Shown: piece after piece, positions 33,200 to 44,653 of the stretch
How the letters are laid out: the number at the start of each line of letters is the position of its first letter
How positions within the stretch are numbered: position 1 is the first letter of the stretch
Source of the DNA: Oasisia sp. SBJ-2009
Taxonomy: Eukaryota > Annelida > Polychaeta > Sabellida > Siboglinidae
Direction: 5' to 3'
Length of the DNA: 64,000 nucleotides
Assembly (NCBI GenBank): GCA_964017155.1
Contig: OZ024867.1
Span: 18,259,589 to 18,323,588, forward strand
Made by a program: the position numbers and the translations under genes
The notes under the pieces: generated by a model
Databases searched by the model: none
Seen by the model: the letters and a program-made list of their open reading frames with translations, nothing else
What the model was told of the DNA's origin: nothing

Positions 33200-35235
33200 T
33201 AGCAAATGAAATGTGAGGACCTTGCTGGACTTGAAAGATGCAGAAAGAACACAAAGGCAAACAGCGTTAGTTGCCAGATAACATGATAGCTATTTCATAA
33301 ACATAGATGCCCTCCAAGAAACTCGTGTTGTAGGACAAGGTATGCTACAAGAAAATACTACACTTTCTTCTAGATATGGAACAAGTCAAAACTCAAATGG
33401 TGAACAACTGCTTTCTATATGCACATAGTTCAAATTAGCGATCACAAACACTTTTGACAACATGCCTAATCACTTGTACTACTCTCAGCGACACTCACAG
33501 TCAAAGTGCTCTCACTTGCTTGACTATGTAATAACACGAAGAGTAGACTTATCTGACGTACGAAGAACACGTGCTAAGTAATGCAAAAATTTGCCTGGTG
33601 GGACACAACAGCTGACGAACTACAACAGCAAGCTGACGGAAACTTTTCAAAAGGATTCTTCGCTGCAATCAAACAGGTCTATGGTCCACACAAACCTGCT
33701 GTTGCGCCAATTATAAATGTGGAAGGTTCACAAGTGGTCACAGAGAAATCAGCAATTGTGTCTAGGTGGAGGGAATATTTCAGCGACCTACTGAATTGCC
33801 CAACAACTACTAGATAAGACACACTTGCGTCGGTAGATCAATATCCAGTCCAAGAATATATGAATAATCCACCAACATTAGAAGCAATCTTAGCGGCCAT
33901 CAAATCACAAAAATAAATGAAAAAACACCAAGACTAGATGAAAATGCTGACATTTATAAATATGTAGGTACAACTCTTCATGCTCAACTGCTAAACTTAT
34001 ATTGCATCTGCTAGACAGCAAGATAAATACCACAACAGTTCAATGATGACTTGATAATTGCTATATACAAAAAGAAGGGTGACCGTAGTGACTGTGGGAA
34101 TTATCGAGGCATTTCGCTACTCTCAGCATCGGGGAACATTCTGGCGAAATATCCCTTTGAAAAGACTACAGATCATTGCAGAGGTGATCCTCCCAGAAAG
34201 CCAATGTGGATTTGGTCCCCCACTCTGTACAATCGGCATGATATTCCCCTTCCGACAACAACAGAAAAACGCAGCTGAATAACAACAAAGCCTCTATATG
34301 TTCTTCAATGACTTTTCAAAAACGTTTGACACAGTGAACAGATGAACCTTATGGATCTGACATAGGAGATGTGGATGCCCTGAGACCGTTGTCAAGATAA
34401 TTAAGGAATGTTATTATGGTATATGATTGAAGCAGTGTCTATCGGTGGATCAGGTACTGATCCATTTGAAATTAGCCATGGGGGCTAAAGCATGGATGTC
34501 TCTTGGCACCTACCTTGTTAATTCTCTTTCAGGTAGCACTACTGCCTATAGTGTCCGAACACATTAGTGCAGGAGTTTTCATCCGCACTAGATCTGATCG
34601 AAAATTATTCAAATTCGCTAGAGAAAGGGCAAGAACAAAAACTCGACAACTTTGCATTATTGAACTACTATTTGCATATGCTGCTGCTATCGTTGCACAT
34701 ACACATGAACACACCAGAAAGATTTGTAAACACATTGAACAAGCTGCAACCCTGTTCGGACTTGCAATCAATATGAAAAAAAAAACAGTGAAGCTCTACC
34801 AACCTCCACCCGGCCAAACCTCATACCTGGGCAGCACTGTTGCGTCTGACAACACCATGAATGTGGAAATTAATAACCATATACATGCGGTCTCTAGGGC
34901 CTTTGGAGGACTCAGGAAGTGCGTATGATCACAACATGGCATTACATTCTCCATAAAGTGAAAGGTGTATAAGACAGTCGTGCATCCAACAGCCGAGACA
35001 TACATTCTCTATCATCGGCACATTAGAAAACTGTCCCAAGTGCATCTCCGGCATCTACGACAAATCCTCCGGATCTCGTGGAAAGACCACATCCCAAATG
35101 ATATCCACCAGAGAAGCCACTCTAACGGCTGTCCAACTCCATTGGACTATATATAACACACGTATGAATGACAGCAGACTCACAAAGGTTGTCTTCTATA
35201 GGGAATTAGCCAAACGAAACGTCTTCATCGTGGAC
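33200..35235 (+). pseudogene. RTE-like LINE, endonuclease (internally deleted) and reverse transcriptase
   Basis: Endonuclease start VRTLLDLKDAERTQRQTALV and ALQETRVVGQGMLQENTTLS, then a jump to NSNGEQLLS, TNTFDNMPNHLYYSQRH and HLLDYVITRRVDLSDVRRTR; the middle of the endonuclease, with the GDFN motif, is deleted. Then YGPHKPAVAPIINVEGSQVV and VSRWREYFSDLLNCP; polymerase IAIYKKKGDRSDCGNYRGIS, PESQCGFGP and FFNDFSKTFDTVNR; and the thumb/C-terminus SYLGSTVASDNTMNVEINN and HIRKLSQVHLRHLRQILRIS. Many stops. The catalytic YADD segment is not preserved. Confidence 0.75.
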
Positions 35236-35596
35236 AACGGGTATATGTAACATGGTGAGCCGTTTCGCCGACCACGGACTTGGCCTCATTTCTGCGATGG
35301 AGATATTGTGCACAGTGCTCAACTCCACCCTGATGTCCGACCGCATCGATGGGTCAACTGCAGGGAACGTGTCTTATGTCGTCGTGCGCCAGGCAGTAGC
35401 TGCTTCTATGGACATGGTTGACCATGCCGAGTTGGTGCAGTTTTGCGATTCCTATCTCTCTCCCCTCTCGCTACAATATTTGCACCCAACAACTTAGTAT
35501 CAGTAAACATGCGTATGCTTATGATCATGCCTGCAAGATTGTGCATGTATGCCGATTTGTCAGAATGCACTGGCGAAATATTGAATTCCTTTACAG

Positions 35597-35771
35597 ATAC
35601 ACGAGGGCGCATGCAACACTTCTGGAATGCGCATTCAGTCGAAGGATCCGAGAAAGAAATGATGTTGGATGATGATGCGGAGGTCCTGGGTTTAGACGAG
35701 ATCCCCGAGTTACTTTCCCTTCTCCCCGAACTCACTGGAAAGGACATCATCGAACTGGGAGCTGGCATCGG
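35597..35771 (+). CDS. pmt: phosphoethanolamine N-methyltransferase, exon with motif I
   Basis: The enzyme transfers methyl groups from SAM to phosphoethanolamine on the way to phosphocholine, in the cytosol. The exon follows an acceptor CCTTTACAG and encodes RMQHFWNAHSVEGSEKEMML (family pattern FWxxHSxxxxxxxMMLD), EIPELLSLLPELTGKD and the SAM-binding motif I, ELGAGIG. It ends in phase 2 at a GTATAT donor. Family proteins usually have only about 10-20 residues before this block, so one short upstream coding exon (ending in phase 1) is missing and I could not identify it. No stops or frameshifts, unlike every element around it. Confidence 0.9.
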
Positions 35772-36315
35772 GTATATTTCTACTGCATTCACAATATCAT
35801 AATAGTTTCAATAATACTATAAAATGATTATAGTACAATGTATGTCAAACGAAGGTGATTTATGCTTCACCGTATAAAATGTGTGTATTCCAACGTATTG
35901 AAGCAAAAAAAGAAAATACATAATTATAAGTTTTTGTATAGCGCAGTATCTACTCTTAGCCTAGGAATGATCAAGGCGTTTCTCCAAAGGCGCTACTCCA
36001 TGGCAGACCTGTTCAGCCAAACATCCTCTCGACTTCTCTGGGAGTGGGAATCATCCAGTAAACATAACATTTAAAACAGGTCAAGTTTCTTTATCAACAT
36101 TATTGAGCTGTGATGAGCTCCGGTGTCTCTAAAATCACGAAATAGCCAAGTTAGATAACTGACCTAGTCGTCATATGACAGGTTATCTAGTAATACATGT
36201 GAAACCATACACAATGCATGCACATATCTAGCAATTGGCCCTGCGGCACATCTCTGAAAGTGGCACCTTTCTTCACAGTGTGAAAGGGAAGATAATTTGA
36301 TATGAACGTTTGCAG
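35772..36315 (+). other. PMT intron 1 (544 bases)
   Basis: GT (GTATAT) to AG (ACGTTTGCAG). AT-rich; no element recognised. Confidence 0.8.
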
Positions 36316-36471
36316 GCGATTCACCGGTGACCTTTCAAAACGTGCACAGACTGTTTTGGCGGTGGACTTTATCGAGAAGTTTATCAAAAAGAACAAGACG
36401 TTAAACGGAGAAAGCAGCAACATTGAATTCTTATGCGCAGATGTCACAACACTCGACAGACCTGCAGAGAG
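36316..36471 (+). CDS. pmt: phosphoethanolamine N-methyltransferase, exon with acidic loop
   Basis: Acceptor TTTGCAG, donor GTAATT. Starting with the third base of the Gly codon it reads GRFTGDLSKRAQTVLAVDFI, then EKFIKKNKTLNG and NIEFLCADVTTLDRPAE. This is the helix after motif I, the Asp (VDF) that contacts the SAM ribose, and the ADV acidic residue that contacts adenine. Both borders keep the frame (phase 2 in, phase 2 out) and the sequence runs straight into the next exon with no missing residues. Confidence 0.92.
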
Positions 36472-37292
36472 GTAATTGTACTTGTTTGTCTGTATAGGTT
36501 TGACAATAAACAATTGCTAATAACTCAAGGAACATATGCTATATTTTGACACACCGATTGTCCAGATTTGCAGTTGATCATTTTGCATATCATCTAAATG
36601 ATGTAATTAATTTATATTCAAAACTTCAATGAACTTCAATGAAATAATGGCGGTCAGCTACAAAAAGAAATGAAATTACTTAATTTAACTTAATTGGCAG
36701 TTTATTTAGCTTTACTAATGCTACACATGTTATAGCTTGTGTAATATTTTAATCTATGTTTTATGTTACATTTCGTATTTTAGTCGCTGTAGTACAGGCA
36801 GCCAAACAGTTATCAAAATGAGCAAATTGTGTACCTATAATTCTGGAAATGTTGAATATCCATAAATAGTTCTATGCAACCCAGGTATATATTGTAGTTA
36901 TACAGATTGTCTGGCTTCATAAATTCTCAGGACACCTGTTTTTTTTAACTTATAGCAGAACAACACAACTCATGTAAAAGACGCATCATATTAATTATGG
37001 CCAAATTGTATAATCTGGCCATATCTCACTGGGGCCACCCATCTGTGGCAGTGTGAGAAAAGGATGGAATACTGGAATATTTAATTTAATCAAACATTGC
37101 TAGATGCGCGATCAATGTTCATATAACTGCTGCAACATGACTGGAAACCTGGGTCTTCAACCTTCTGGGTGACTAGCCCAGCCAAAGAGACCTGCTGAGC
37201 CTGAATTACCTAACATCTGCATTTTGCAATTTGCCGATGAAATGAATGAAACGTGATATAATTTTTAACAAATACACCTGAATATAAGTTAT

Positions 37293-37323
37293 ATGTATGT
37301 ATATATGTATGTATGTATGTATG

Positions 37324-37357
<34 letters not shown>

Positions 37358-37805
37358 TGTATGTATGTATGTATGTATGTATGTATGTATGTATGTATGT
37401 ATGAATGTATGTATGTTTGTATGTTTGTATGTATGTATGTATGTATGTATGTATGTATGTATGTATGTATGTATGTATGTATGTATGTATGTATGTATGT
37501 ATGTATGTATGTATGTATGTATGTATGTATGTATGTATGTATGTATGTATGTATGTATGTATGTATGCTTGCATGCATGCATGCATGCATGCATGCATGC
37601 ATGCATGCATGCATGCATGCATGTATGTATGTATGTATGTATGTATGTATGTATGTATGTATGTATGTATGTATGTATGTATGTATGTATGAATGTATGT
37701 ATGTATGTATGTGTGTGTATGTATGTATGTATATACATACATACATACATACATACATACATACATACATACATACAAACATACATACATTCATACATAC
37801 ATACA

Positions 37806-37880
<75 letters not shown>
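37293..37880. repeat. compound microsatellite (ATGT)n-(GCAT)n-(ATGT)n-(ATAC)n-(AT)n
   Basis: (GTAT)n from 37293 to about 37732, interrupted by (GCAT)n at 37567-37622, then an abrupt switch to the complementary (ATAC)n at 37733-37835 and (AT)n to 37880. Every frame gives periodic MYVC/YIHT peptides that are not proteins. The switch creates a hairpin with arms of about 100 bases. Confidence 0.95.
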
Positions 37881-37882
<2 letters not shown>

Positions 37883-38486
37883 TAGTAGTCCAGGCTCTGT
37901 CATATAAGCCATATAAGCCCGTACAAATGTTGAGGTAAACGCAGTTTTTCTTTTGATTTGTATTCTACATGCCATGTGTTTCTACAATCCAGGACCTGCT
38001 TTGTGAAAATCCGTGGCATAAAGTCACTGGAGCGTGACATCCAAAATGGCCGCCACTGAGCAGGTTTTCGTTTATAACTAAATGAAATTGACATTCCAGG
38101 ACACGTCTGACCCATCTATGTTACGTTTTGGTGTTAAATTAGATGCGAAATTCAACATGGCTGCTCATCCATGACGATCATCGACCGCAGAAAACAATTA
38201 GCCGTTACTTTCGATGAAAATGAGCTAGACACTGGATTTGATATCCCTTTCGATGGTTATGAAGATCCCAATCAAATAAATATTCTGTCATGACCTTTCG
38301 AGTTGACAATATAGATCAAATGTCATGGGTTAAAATCAGCATTTAAAAAACATATCTGGTCACTATTTTAGGAGTTAAAATCCCCCCCCCCACACACACA
38401 CTTGTTATATAATTGGAAAGGCCTGCATCTCCCCGTCACGATTAGGCCTGTCGTAGAAGCCAAGTGGTGCAGTAAGCGTTAATCCG

Positions 38487-39101
38487 AGGTCAAACAAGGT
38501 CACCATAAAACGATCAATTTTAGAAAATGGAAGCTTTTGAAAACTTCTCGATATTAACATGGCTAAGTAGCTATTTTATATTATTACAAAATGGCCAAGC
38601 CATATATTGTTGGAAAACGTAATATCCTACCTACAAGATAGTGCACAACATTATGATGTATATTGAAAGGATAGGAATGATGACAAGGTCAAACAAGGTC
38701 ACACATAAAATGACGATTATTGGATAGATTATAATGCCGCGAATATTATGAAATTATATTGACTGTGTGTCTGCTTTACAACTATGTACAAGTAATATAT
38801 TGAATGAAAGATCAGTTTCACCCGGTCTAAATGCGATGTGACATGGAACTGTGGGGTAAGGTAGTTTGTGTTGAGCGGCGTTCAAACAGGTTCACCGTAC
38901 ATTGAAGAACGTTATAAATTACGCCATTCAACACAAGTTATACAATATCTGGTTGCTTACATGTGCGTCACCCACATACTCATGGACATATCATATACCT
39001 ATGGAAAGCATTTGTTATCCCCGTGACAATGCAGTACACAGTCGAACCAGCAAATGATGTAGCACACGTCCAGTGAAGGTCAAATAAGGACATCATCAAT
39101 G
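38487..39101 (+). repeat. four subterminal repeats spaced about 196 bases (left arm)
   Basis: The motif AGGTCAAACAAGGTCACC.TAAA occurs near 38487, 38685, 38879 and 39076, giving spacings of about 198, 194 and 197. The same four motifs occur inverted in the right arm near 46917-46947, 46751-46780, 46636-46665 and 46532-46560, with shorter spacers. Possibly transposase binding sites. Confidence 0.65.
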
Positions 39102-39335
39102 TGTATCTATATTCAAAAGTGTTACTATGTGTTTTTCAATGTATGCAAGGCATCATCGTATATCATTGGAACACTCATTGCATCCTCATTAAATGGGATA
39201 TTACATAGGACTTTTGTTATAGAGTTGCAATTATATTGTGAACGTAGATGTTTTGCAAAGCAAACTATTTTTGTTTTCTTTTCTTTTTGCCAAATAAACA
39301 TTCGTCACAAAATATTGCATGTTGAGACAAATGCT

Positions 39336-39790
39336 GCTTGAAGTGTTCTACCTATGTTTATGTACTGTTCACTGTCATCGTCGTCATCATCACGTAGACT
39401 GTCTTTGTCCGTTGCTAATATTATATTTCAAGAACAATCTACATACAGTTGTTCAACCAAAAAGCAAAACAAAAAATCCGTGAAAAGAAAACCAACTCGA
39501 AGAGAAATGGTACATCAGAAGTTAAAATGGTGTAAGACGGACACAAATCCTGTTCTAGATCTCGCCTGGTGTCTCCTCAGACCACAACCTCGTGGTGTGA
39601 TAGCCATGCCAAATGGTGCTAGCATGGATTCTACCACAACCTTTCCAGGGAGAGAACTAGATGCACAACAGTTCTATATTCACCAAATATTGATGCAAAA
39701 CCAATCGACATGACCACGACGTACACAACGATACGTAAGGACTTGTCAATAGCATTCGGCTAGCTATTTTCAAACGATTGATTAACAACT
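39336..39790 (+). other. interior of the intronic element, unassigned
   Basis: One 119-codon frame (39354-39713) is Lys/Arg-rich in its middle (NKKSVKRKPTRREMV). I recognise no family and there is no homologous frame in the other copies. Confidence 0.3.
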
Positions 39791-39794
39791 ATAT

Positions 39795-40130
39795 AGAGCG
39801 CAATGGCTCATGGGTAGAGCTTCGGACTCTCGAGTACGAGAACCCGGATTTGAATCCTTTAGCCGCGTTGTTAAAACCTTGGGCAAGTGTTTTCACTCTA
39901 CATTGCTCCAGTTCACTCAGCTGTATAAATGAGTATCTGGCTATAGACAGTGGTGGATATGTGTACGAGCAGCCTTCGTGCATTAATTGTAGCATATGGC
40001 TGGATGCTTCCCAGAAAAGCCGAGATGGTGTGTGAGTGAACAGGTATGTCAGGCAAGTAAAGTGTAAAGCGCTTTGAACGGTTCTGAAGCCTGGATACTG
40101 CGCTATATAAAACTTGCCTTTACTTTTTAA
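39795..40130 (+). mobile_element. tRNA-derived SINE
   Basis: The head has an A box GGCTCATGGGTAGAGC and a B box GGATTTGAATCC. The body, CCTTGGGCAAGTGTTTTCACTC, GCTCCAGTTCACTCAGCTGT and ATGAGTATCTGGCT, resembles the central domain shared by many invertebrate SINEs (MetaSINE-like, from memory). The tail AAAGCGCTTTGAACG...GCGCTATATAAAACTTGCC is the usual 3' end of such SINEs. Confidence 0.7.
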
Positions 40131-40344
40131 CCTTTGCCCTCAACCGAAATAGGTTTTTCCGGATGAACTTCCAGAGGTAGAGGTATGTCCTACCACCAAC
40201 ATTCATATTCTTGGATCATTTACTCCCGACCTTACAGATCCCTCTTCTGAATGTTTGGAGACAGCGAGAAAGTGATAGTAGTCTTCACCTACAGACGCAC
40301 CAAGTCGTGGTTCCACATTTCTGTATTACTTACAGACAAAACAA

Positions 40345-40365
40345 TGATAAATAATAATAATACAA
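40345..40365 (-). repeat. (ATT)n tail of the minus-strand L2-like LINE
   Basis: TGATAAATAATAATAATACA on the + strand, followed by the same TTTATTTGTATAGCGC motif seen at the 3' end of the 19.6-kb element. Confidence 0.65.
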
Positions 40366-40464
40366 TTTATTTGTATAGCGCCCGAATCAATAGTATAACT
40401 CTCAGGTGCTTTACATAAATGTACAAATAGTAGCTAAATTGTTATGAAAAATTATTATTAAAAA

Positions 40465-40612
<148 letters not shown>

Positions 40613-43063
40613 TTTATCATACATAGTCACTACATAAGCCTATACATGAAATTGTAAAATGGAATAACACAGTCATTACATTATTCCTGAATACGCTAAA
40701 ATAAAAATATATAAGTGTATGATTAAACAAAAACAACATAGCTAATCTATCATAACAAATGATCACATTAAAATGCTAATAAGTAATAGATAGTAATGGC
40801 GTAATAATTATGCGATATAAATTGTATAACTGATGGGTAAATGCACGTAATTAAAATCTACATGATCACGTCACAGAATCGCTAATCTAAAAAGGTGTGT
40901 CTTCAGAAGTGTTTTTTAATGTAGCTGTGTCTTTGCCGTCCTAACATTGTGCTGCAGTCCATTCCACAGAGCGGCTGGTGCTACGCCAAAACGGCGATCA
41001 CCGTGAGTGACCGTCTGCGAAGCGGCAATAGCGACAAAGACGCAGACGTCAGTCGACGATTTGGTTGACGACATGATAGTAGTTCCGCGACGTAACACGG
41101 TGCTTGGTCATGCATCACCGAATTATCAAACAGAAGCACACACATCGGTAGCCAGTGCAGATGCTGCAGCACTGGCGTTATGTGGTCGTTTTTTCTAGTA
41201 CGGCAGACGAGTCGGGCTGTGCAGTTTGTGTGCGGAAGGCCGTATAGCAGCGAATTCGCGTAGTCGAGACGTGCAGTAACAAGCGCGTGTACCAGGGTTC
41301 TGCATGCATCATCATTGATGCTTGACCGGATTTGTCCAATGTAGCTGGTGATAGCAAGACGTTGCTACATGAGGAACCTGCGCTTGCATAGTCAGTTCAC
41401 TGTCGAGTATGACTCCTAGGTTTCGTACATATGGCTATGGCACAACTCGATGTCCACCAATTGTCACGGAAATATCAGAAGGCAAATTGTTTCGTTGTTT
41501 TGATGTTAGGAAGATGACTGCCTCTGACTTCTCAGTTTTCAACTTCTGTTGGTTTTGTCCATGCCTGTCAGTCACCTCCATCAAATATTGTTCGATCTTT
41601 GTAATTGCTTCTGCGATTGGTTGGTTATCTTTCACTGCCATATATTTGTGTGTGTCATCATCATAACAATGGCATTGCAGGCCATGCCGTGCAACGATGT
41701 CACCGATGGGTCTCGAGTATATGCAGCATAGAATTGGTCCAAGTAATGACCCTTGTGGCACGCCACATTTCATGAAACAATCAGCTGATGTTGCGCTGTC
41801 CACGGCATTACATTCTGGTAACGTTCAGTGATGTACGAATGGAGCCATGAAAGTGATGCGTCTGTAATGCTGACCGAGTGTTGGTCAGGTAGTTGCATAA
41901 AGCATATTATTCAAGCATGACCTTTTTAGGACAGGTGTAACGACCGCCTGCTTGAACAGTTGAAATTTCGAGGGAGAAGTTTATTATAGCTATGATCATA
42001 GCTACAAGTTCAGGTGAACATAGATTCAGGAGCCACGTAAATAGTGGGTCTAGTCCGCACGACCTGCACGGTTAGTCTGCGATCAATTTTGAAACACCTG
42101 TGAAGCGTGTCAACGGAACACCGCGGAAAGCAATGTCACCACTGAATGCAGCGGCAATAGCATATGAACGATCACCGCTACGGTGAGCTATGCTTTGTCG
42201 AATGTCATTCACTTTCTTCTTGAAGTTGTTGCTGAAGACAGTAGCAGTTGTGCGTAGCAACTTATTCCGATTAGGCTTTTCGAGATATTAAAGAGCTGCT
42301 TTTGGTTACTTCCCCAACTCGCGATCTTGTCGGAGTGGTAATTACGTTTCGCGGCGAGTAGCATATGGTTTACTACCACACATTGCGCCCGATACACTTG
42401 CCTATGTACTACCAGGCCCACGCGTAGCCACGTTCGCTCCGCTCGCCATCTGTTATGTTTCTCGCATCGCAGCTGGTCGGTATACCACGGCGTGTTAGGT
42501 CTCAGTGTTAATGTTTTCACGACCAAGGAAGCGTGGTGGTCAACAATGCGACGTAATCCGGTTTCGTATGCTTCGACCATTGCCCCAACAGGTCCGTCGA
42601 CAAGAAGATCCGACAGAGATGCAATATCTGTCATGAAGTCAGAAACGCTTAGCTGTCGCAGTCTGCGAAACGTTGTTGTTTTCCGCACCCCAGACGGCTT
42701 CCTTGCGTTTACGTCAAAACTTATGGCTCTGGACGAGCTGCCATGTGTACCGCATAAACATGGGTCGTATGCATTTGGCAGTGCAGGTACTATGCAAGTA
42801 TTGTCTCTAACAATGGCCACATCCAAAATGTGTCCCTTTCTCTGGGTGGCTACATTCACGAGTTGTTTCATTCCGCGGTCGCAGAGTATCTCAAAAAAAC
42901 GTCGCACGTCCAGTTGTGTTGGGATGTCCTAATGACAGTTCAAATCACCAGTGATCATGACATCGTGCTTGTAAAGCATTATATCGTGTAAAAACTCAGA
43001 CCACTGGTCAACGAAAACGATGTTAGAAAAACCGTTTTGTTTCGATGGCGGCGGACGATACTC

Positions 43064-43492
43064 TAGTCCGGGAGCAGAGATAGTTGACCCTGCATTGTTG
43101 TATTACGTTTTTTTACTGTTGATTTTGGTAGCCAAGTGTCTCTATTTTCAGAAACTGCTTGATGACATGTTGTCACCCTTGAGCAATTTGAGAAATTCAA
43201 GATGGCGTCCAAGATGGCCGCCGTTACATATAAAGGACCATAACTCCCTACCCGTTCATCATAGGAAGGTGATTTTTGTCTCTATACCTAGGTGTTAAGG
43301 GTCAAGCTATCCATTAGAACTAAGTATTATGTTAATATCATATCATATAATGGTAATTTCCAAGATGGCTGCCAAGATGGCTGCCGTAACACTAAAACTG
43401 GCATATCTCCTTAACTATTTACCCTAAATTAGTATTAAACTTAATACAACAATGCAAGGTTAAGGGGAAAATGGCAGTTGGCTCCCAGACTA
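43064..43492. mobile_element. MITE inserted in LINE endonuclease, TA-flanked
   Basis: The ends TAGTCCGGGAGC (43064-43075) and, on the minus strand from 43492, TAGTCTGGGAGC are inverted. A longer internal match follows: TTGACCCTGCATTGTTGTAT against TTAACCTTGCATTGTTGTAT. TA flanks both ends. The interior repeats CAAGATGG(C/T)(C/T)GCC. It separates VWEP... from YRPPPSK of the host endonuclease. Confidence 0.65.
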
Positions 43493-43944
43493 CACTACGT
43501 ATAGCAATATAATAATCGGAGTGTTCAAAATTAGTGTAATTGTCACGCATAGGTATCGGTTTTACTGTCAAGCCGGACTTGTACAACACTGCGACATCTC
43601 CGTCACGTGTTCCATGTGGTCGTGACACTGAATGAACTTCGTATCCACTGGGAATTAATGTAATTATCACGTGACCGTCTATGGCGCTGCCAAGCCACGT
43701 CTCAGTCACAGACAAAATGTCGATGTCCCGCGAAATCACAAGGTCGGAAACTGATATAGCTTGGTTCTTAACGGAACGAATATTGATGCAATGCACATTC
43801 AATTTAGCAACACACGGACGCACGACTCCAACATACGTTGACAGTTTCACGTGGATAATGTTAGTGTTGTTAACGCCGCGTTGATGGAAACGGGGGCTAA
43901 GCCGGGTCGACGTCCGATAAATGGACGTATTTTTCGTTGGCGAT

Positions 43945-44140
43945 TGCAATGAGGTAGCACAATAACTAATCCTACAGAGAGCGCTCTGACGCAACTAGGG
44001 TCTTTGTGCCGTCTTTTACGTATTCTTGACGTGTGTAAAATGCGGCACTATGTTGCGGAAGATTTTGAGGAACGCTTGTTTAAATCATCTTAAGATCAGC
44101 TGTTGAATTCGCATGAGTCCGAAGCCTCACACATAGCTAA
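43945..44140 (+). repeat. interspersed repeat, second copy of 3398-3600
   Basis: Same orientation as the first copy. Here it overlaps the 5' end of the minus-strand L2-like LINE, so the LINE's first codons may really belong to this repeat. Confidence 0.6.
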
Positions 44141-44144
44141 ATGT

Positions 44145-44415
44145 GGATATAGTCTGACACGTCCGTCAATATGAAGGCATAATATGTACATTAATGTACA
44201 TTTACAGCCGATGGAACGTCGACTGGTGGCCCGACGACAGGTGTGCTGGCTCGATGCGGGAAAGGATGTTTAAAATCATCTAGAGCTCACCGTGTGCATA
44301 ACACGAGATTGCTACGTCTTCACACATAGTTATATATTGGTATCGTATAACATGTCCGTCAATATGAAAGCATAATGACTACATTAATGTACATTTACAT
44401 GCGATGAAACGTCGC
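44145..44415 (+). repeat. two direct copies of an ~80-base unit
   Basis: ACACGTCCGTCAATATGAAGG...ATTAATGTACATTTACAGCCGATGGAACGTCG (from 44157) recurs from 44352 as ACATGTCCGTCAATATGAAAG...ATGCGATGAAACGTCG. Confidence 0.7.
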
Positions 44416-44573
44416 GGGATGTTCAATTGAATTCAGTGCCAAGATGCCGTTGTTTTGGCCGTTCTGTCTATTGACAACATATACGGCATGCCCACTTACA
44501 ACTATCGCTGGGTACACGCCTGCACGGTCAGTAGCTGATTCATTTTTAAACAAGCGTTCAGCAAAACATGCAA

Positions 44574-44653
44574 ACAAATCCACGTTAGTCGCCAGAGGCG
44601 CTGATACGCAACTAGTTGCGAATTAGCGCCTCTAGCGACTAACGTGGATTTGT
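44574..44653. repeat. 80-base near-perfect palindrome
   Basis: Arms of 40 bases with three mismatches, no spacer, centred on ACTAGT (44611-44616). The outer part reads ACAAATCCACGTTAGTCGC. Confidence 0.9.

Noticed and set aside
35252..35497. 81-codon frame as a candidate first PMT exon
   Set aside because: No resemblance to the short PMT N-terminus and no donor giving the required phase-1 junction; probably the decayed end of the RTE-like LINE.
37206..37975. Long open frames on both strands (MYVCMYVC / YIHTYIHT)
   Set aside because: Pure translation of a tetranucleotide microsatellite; all frames stay open because the repeat has no stop codon.
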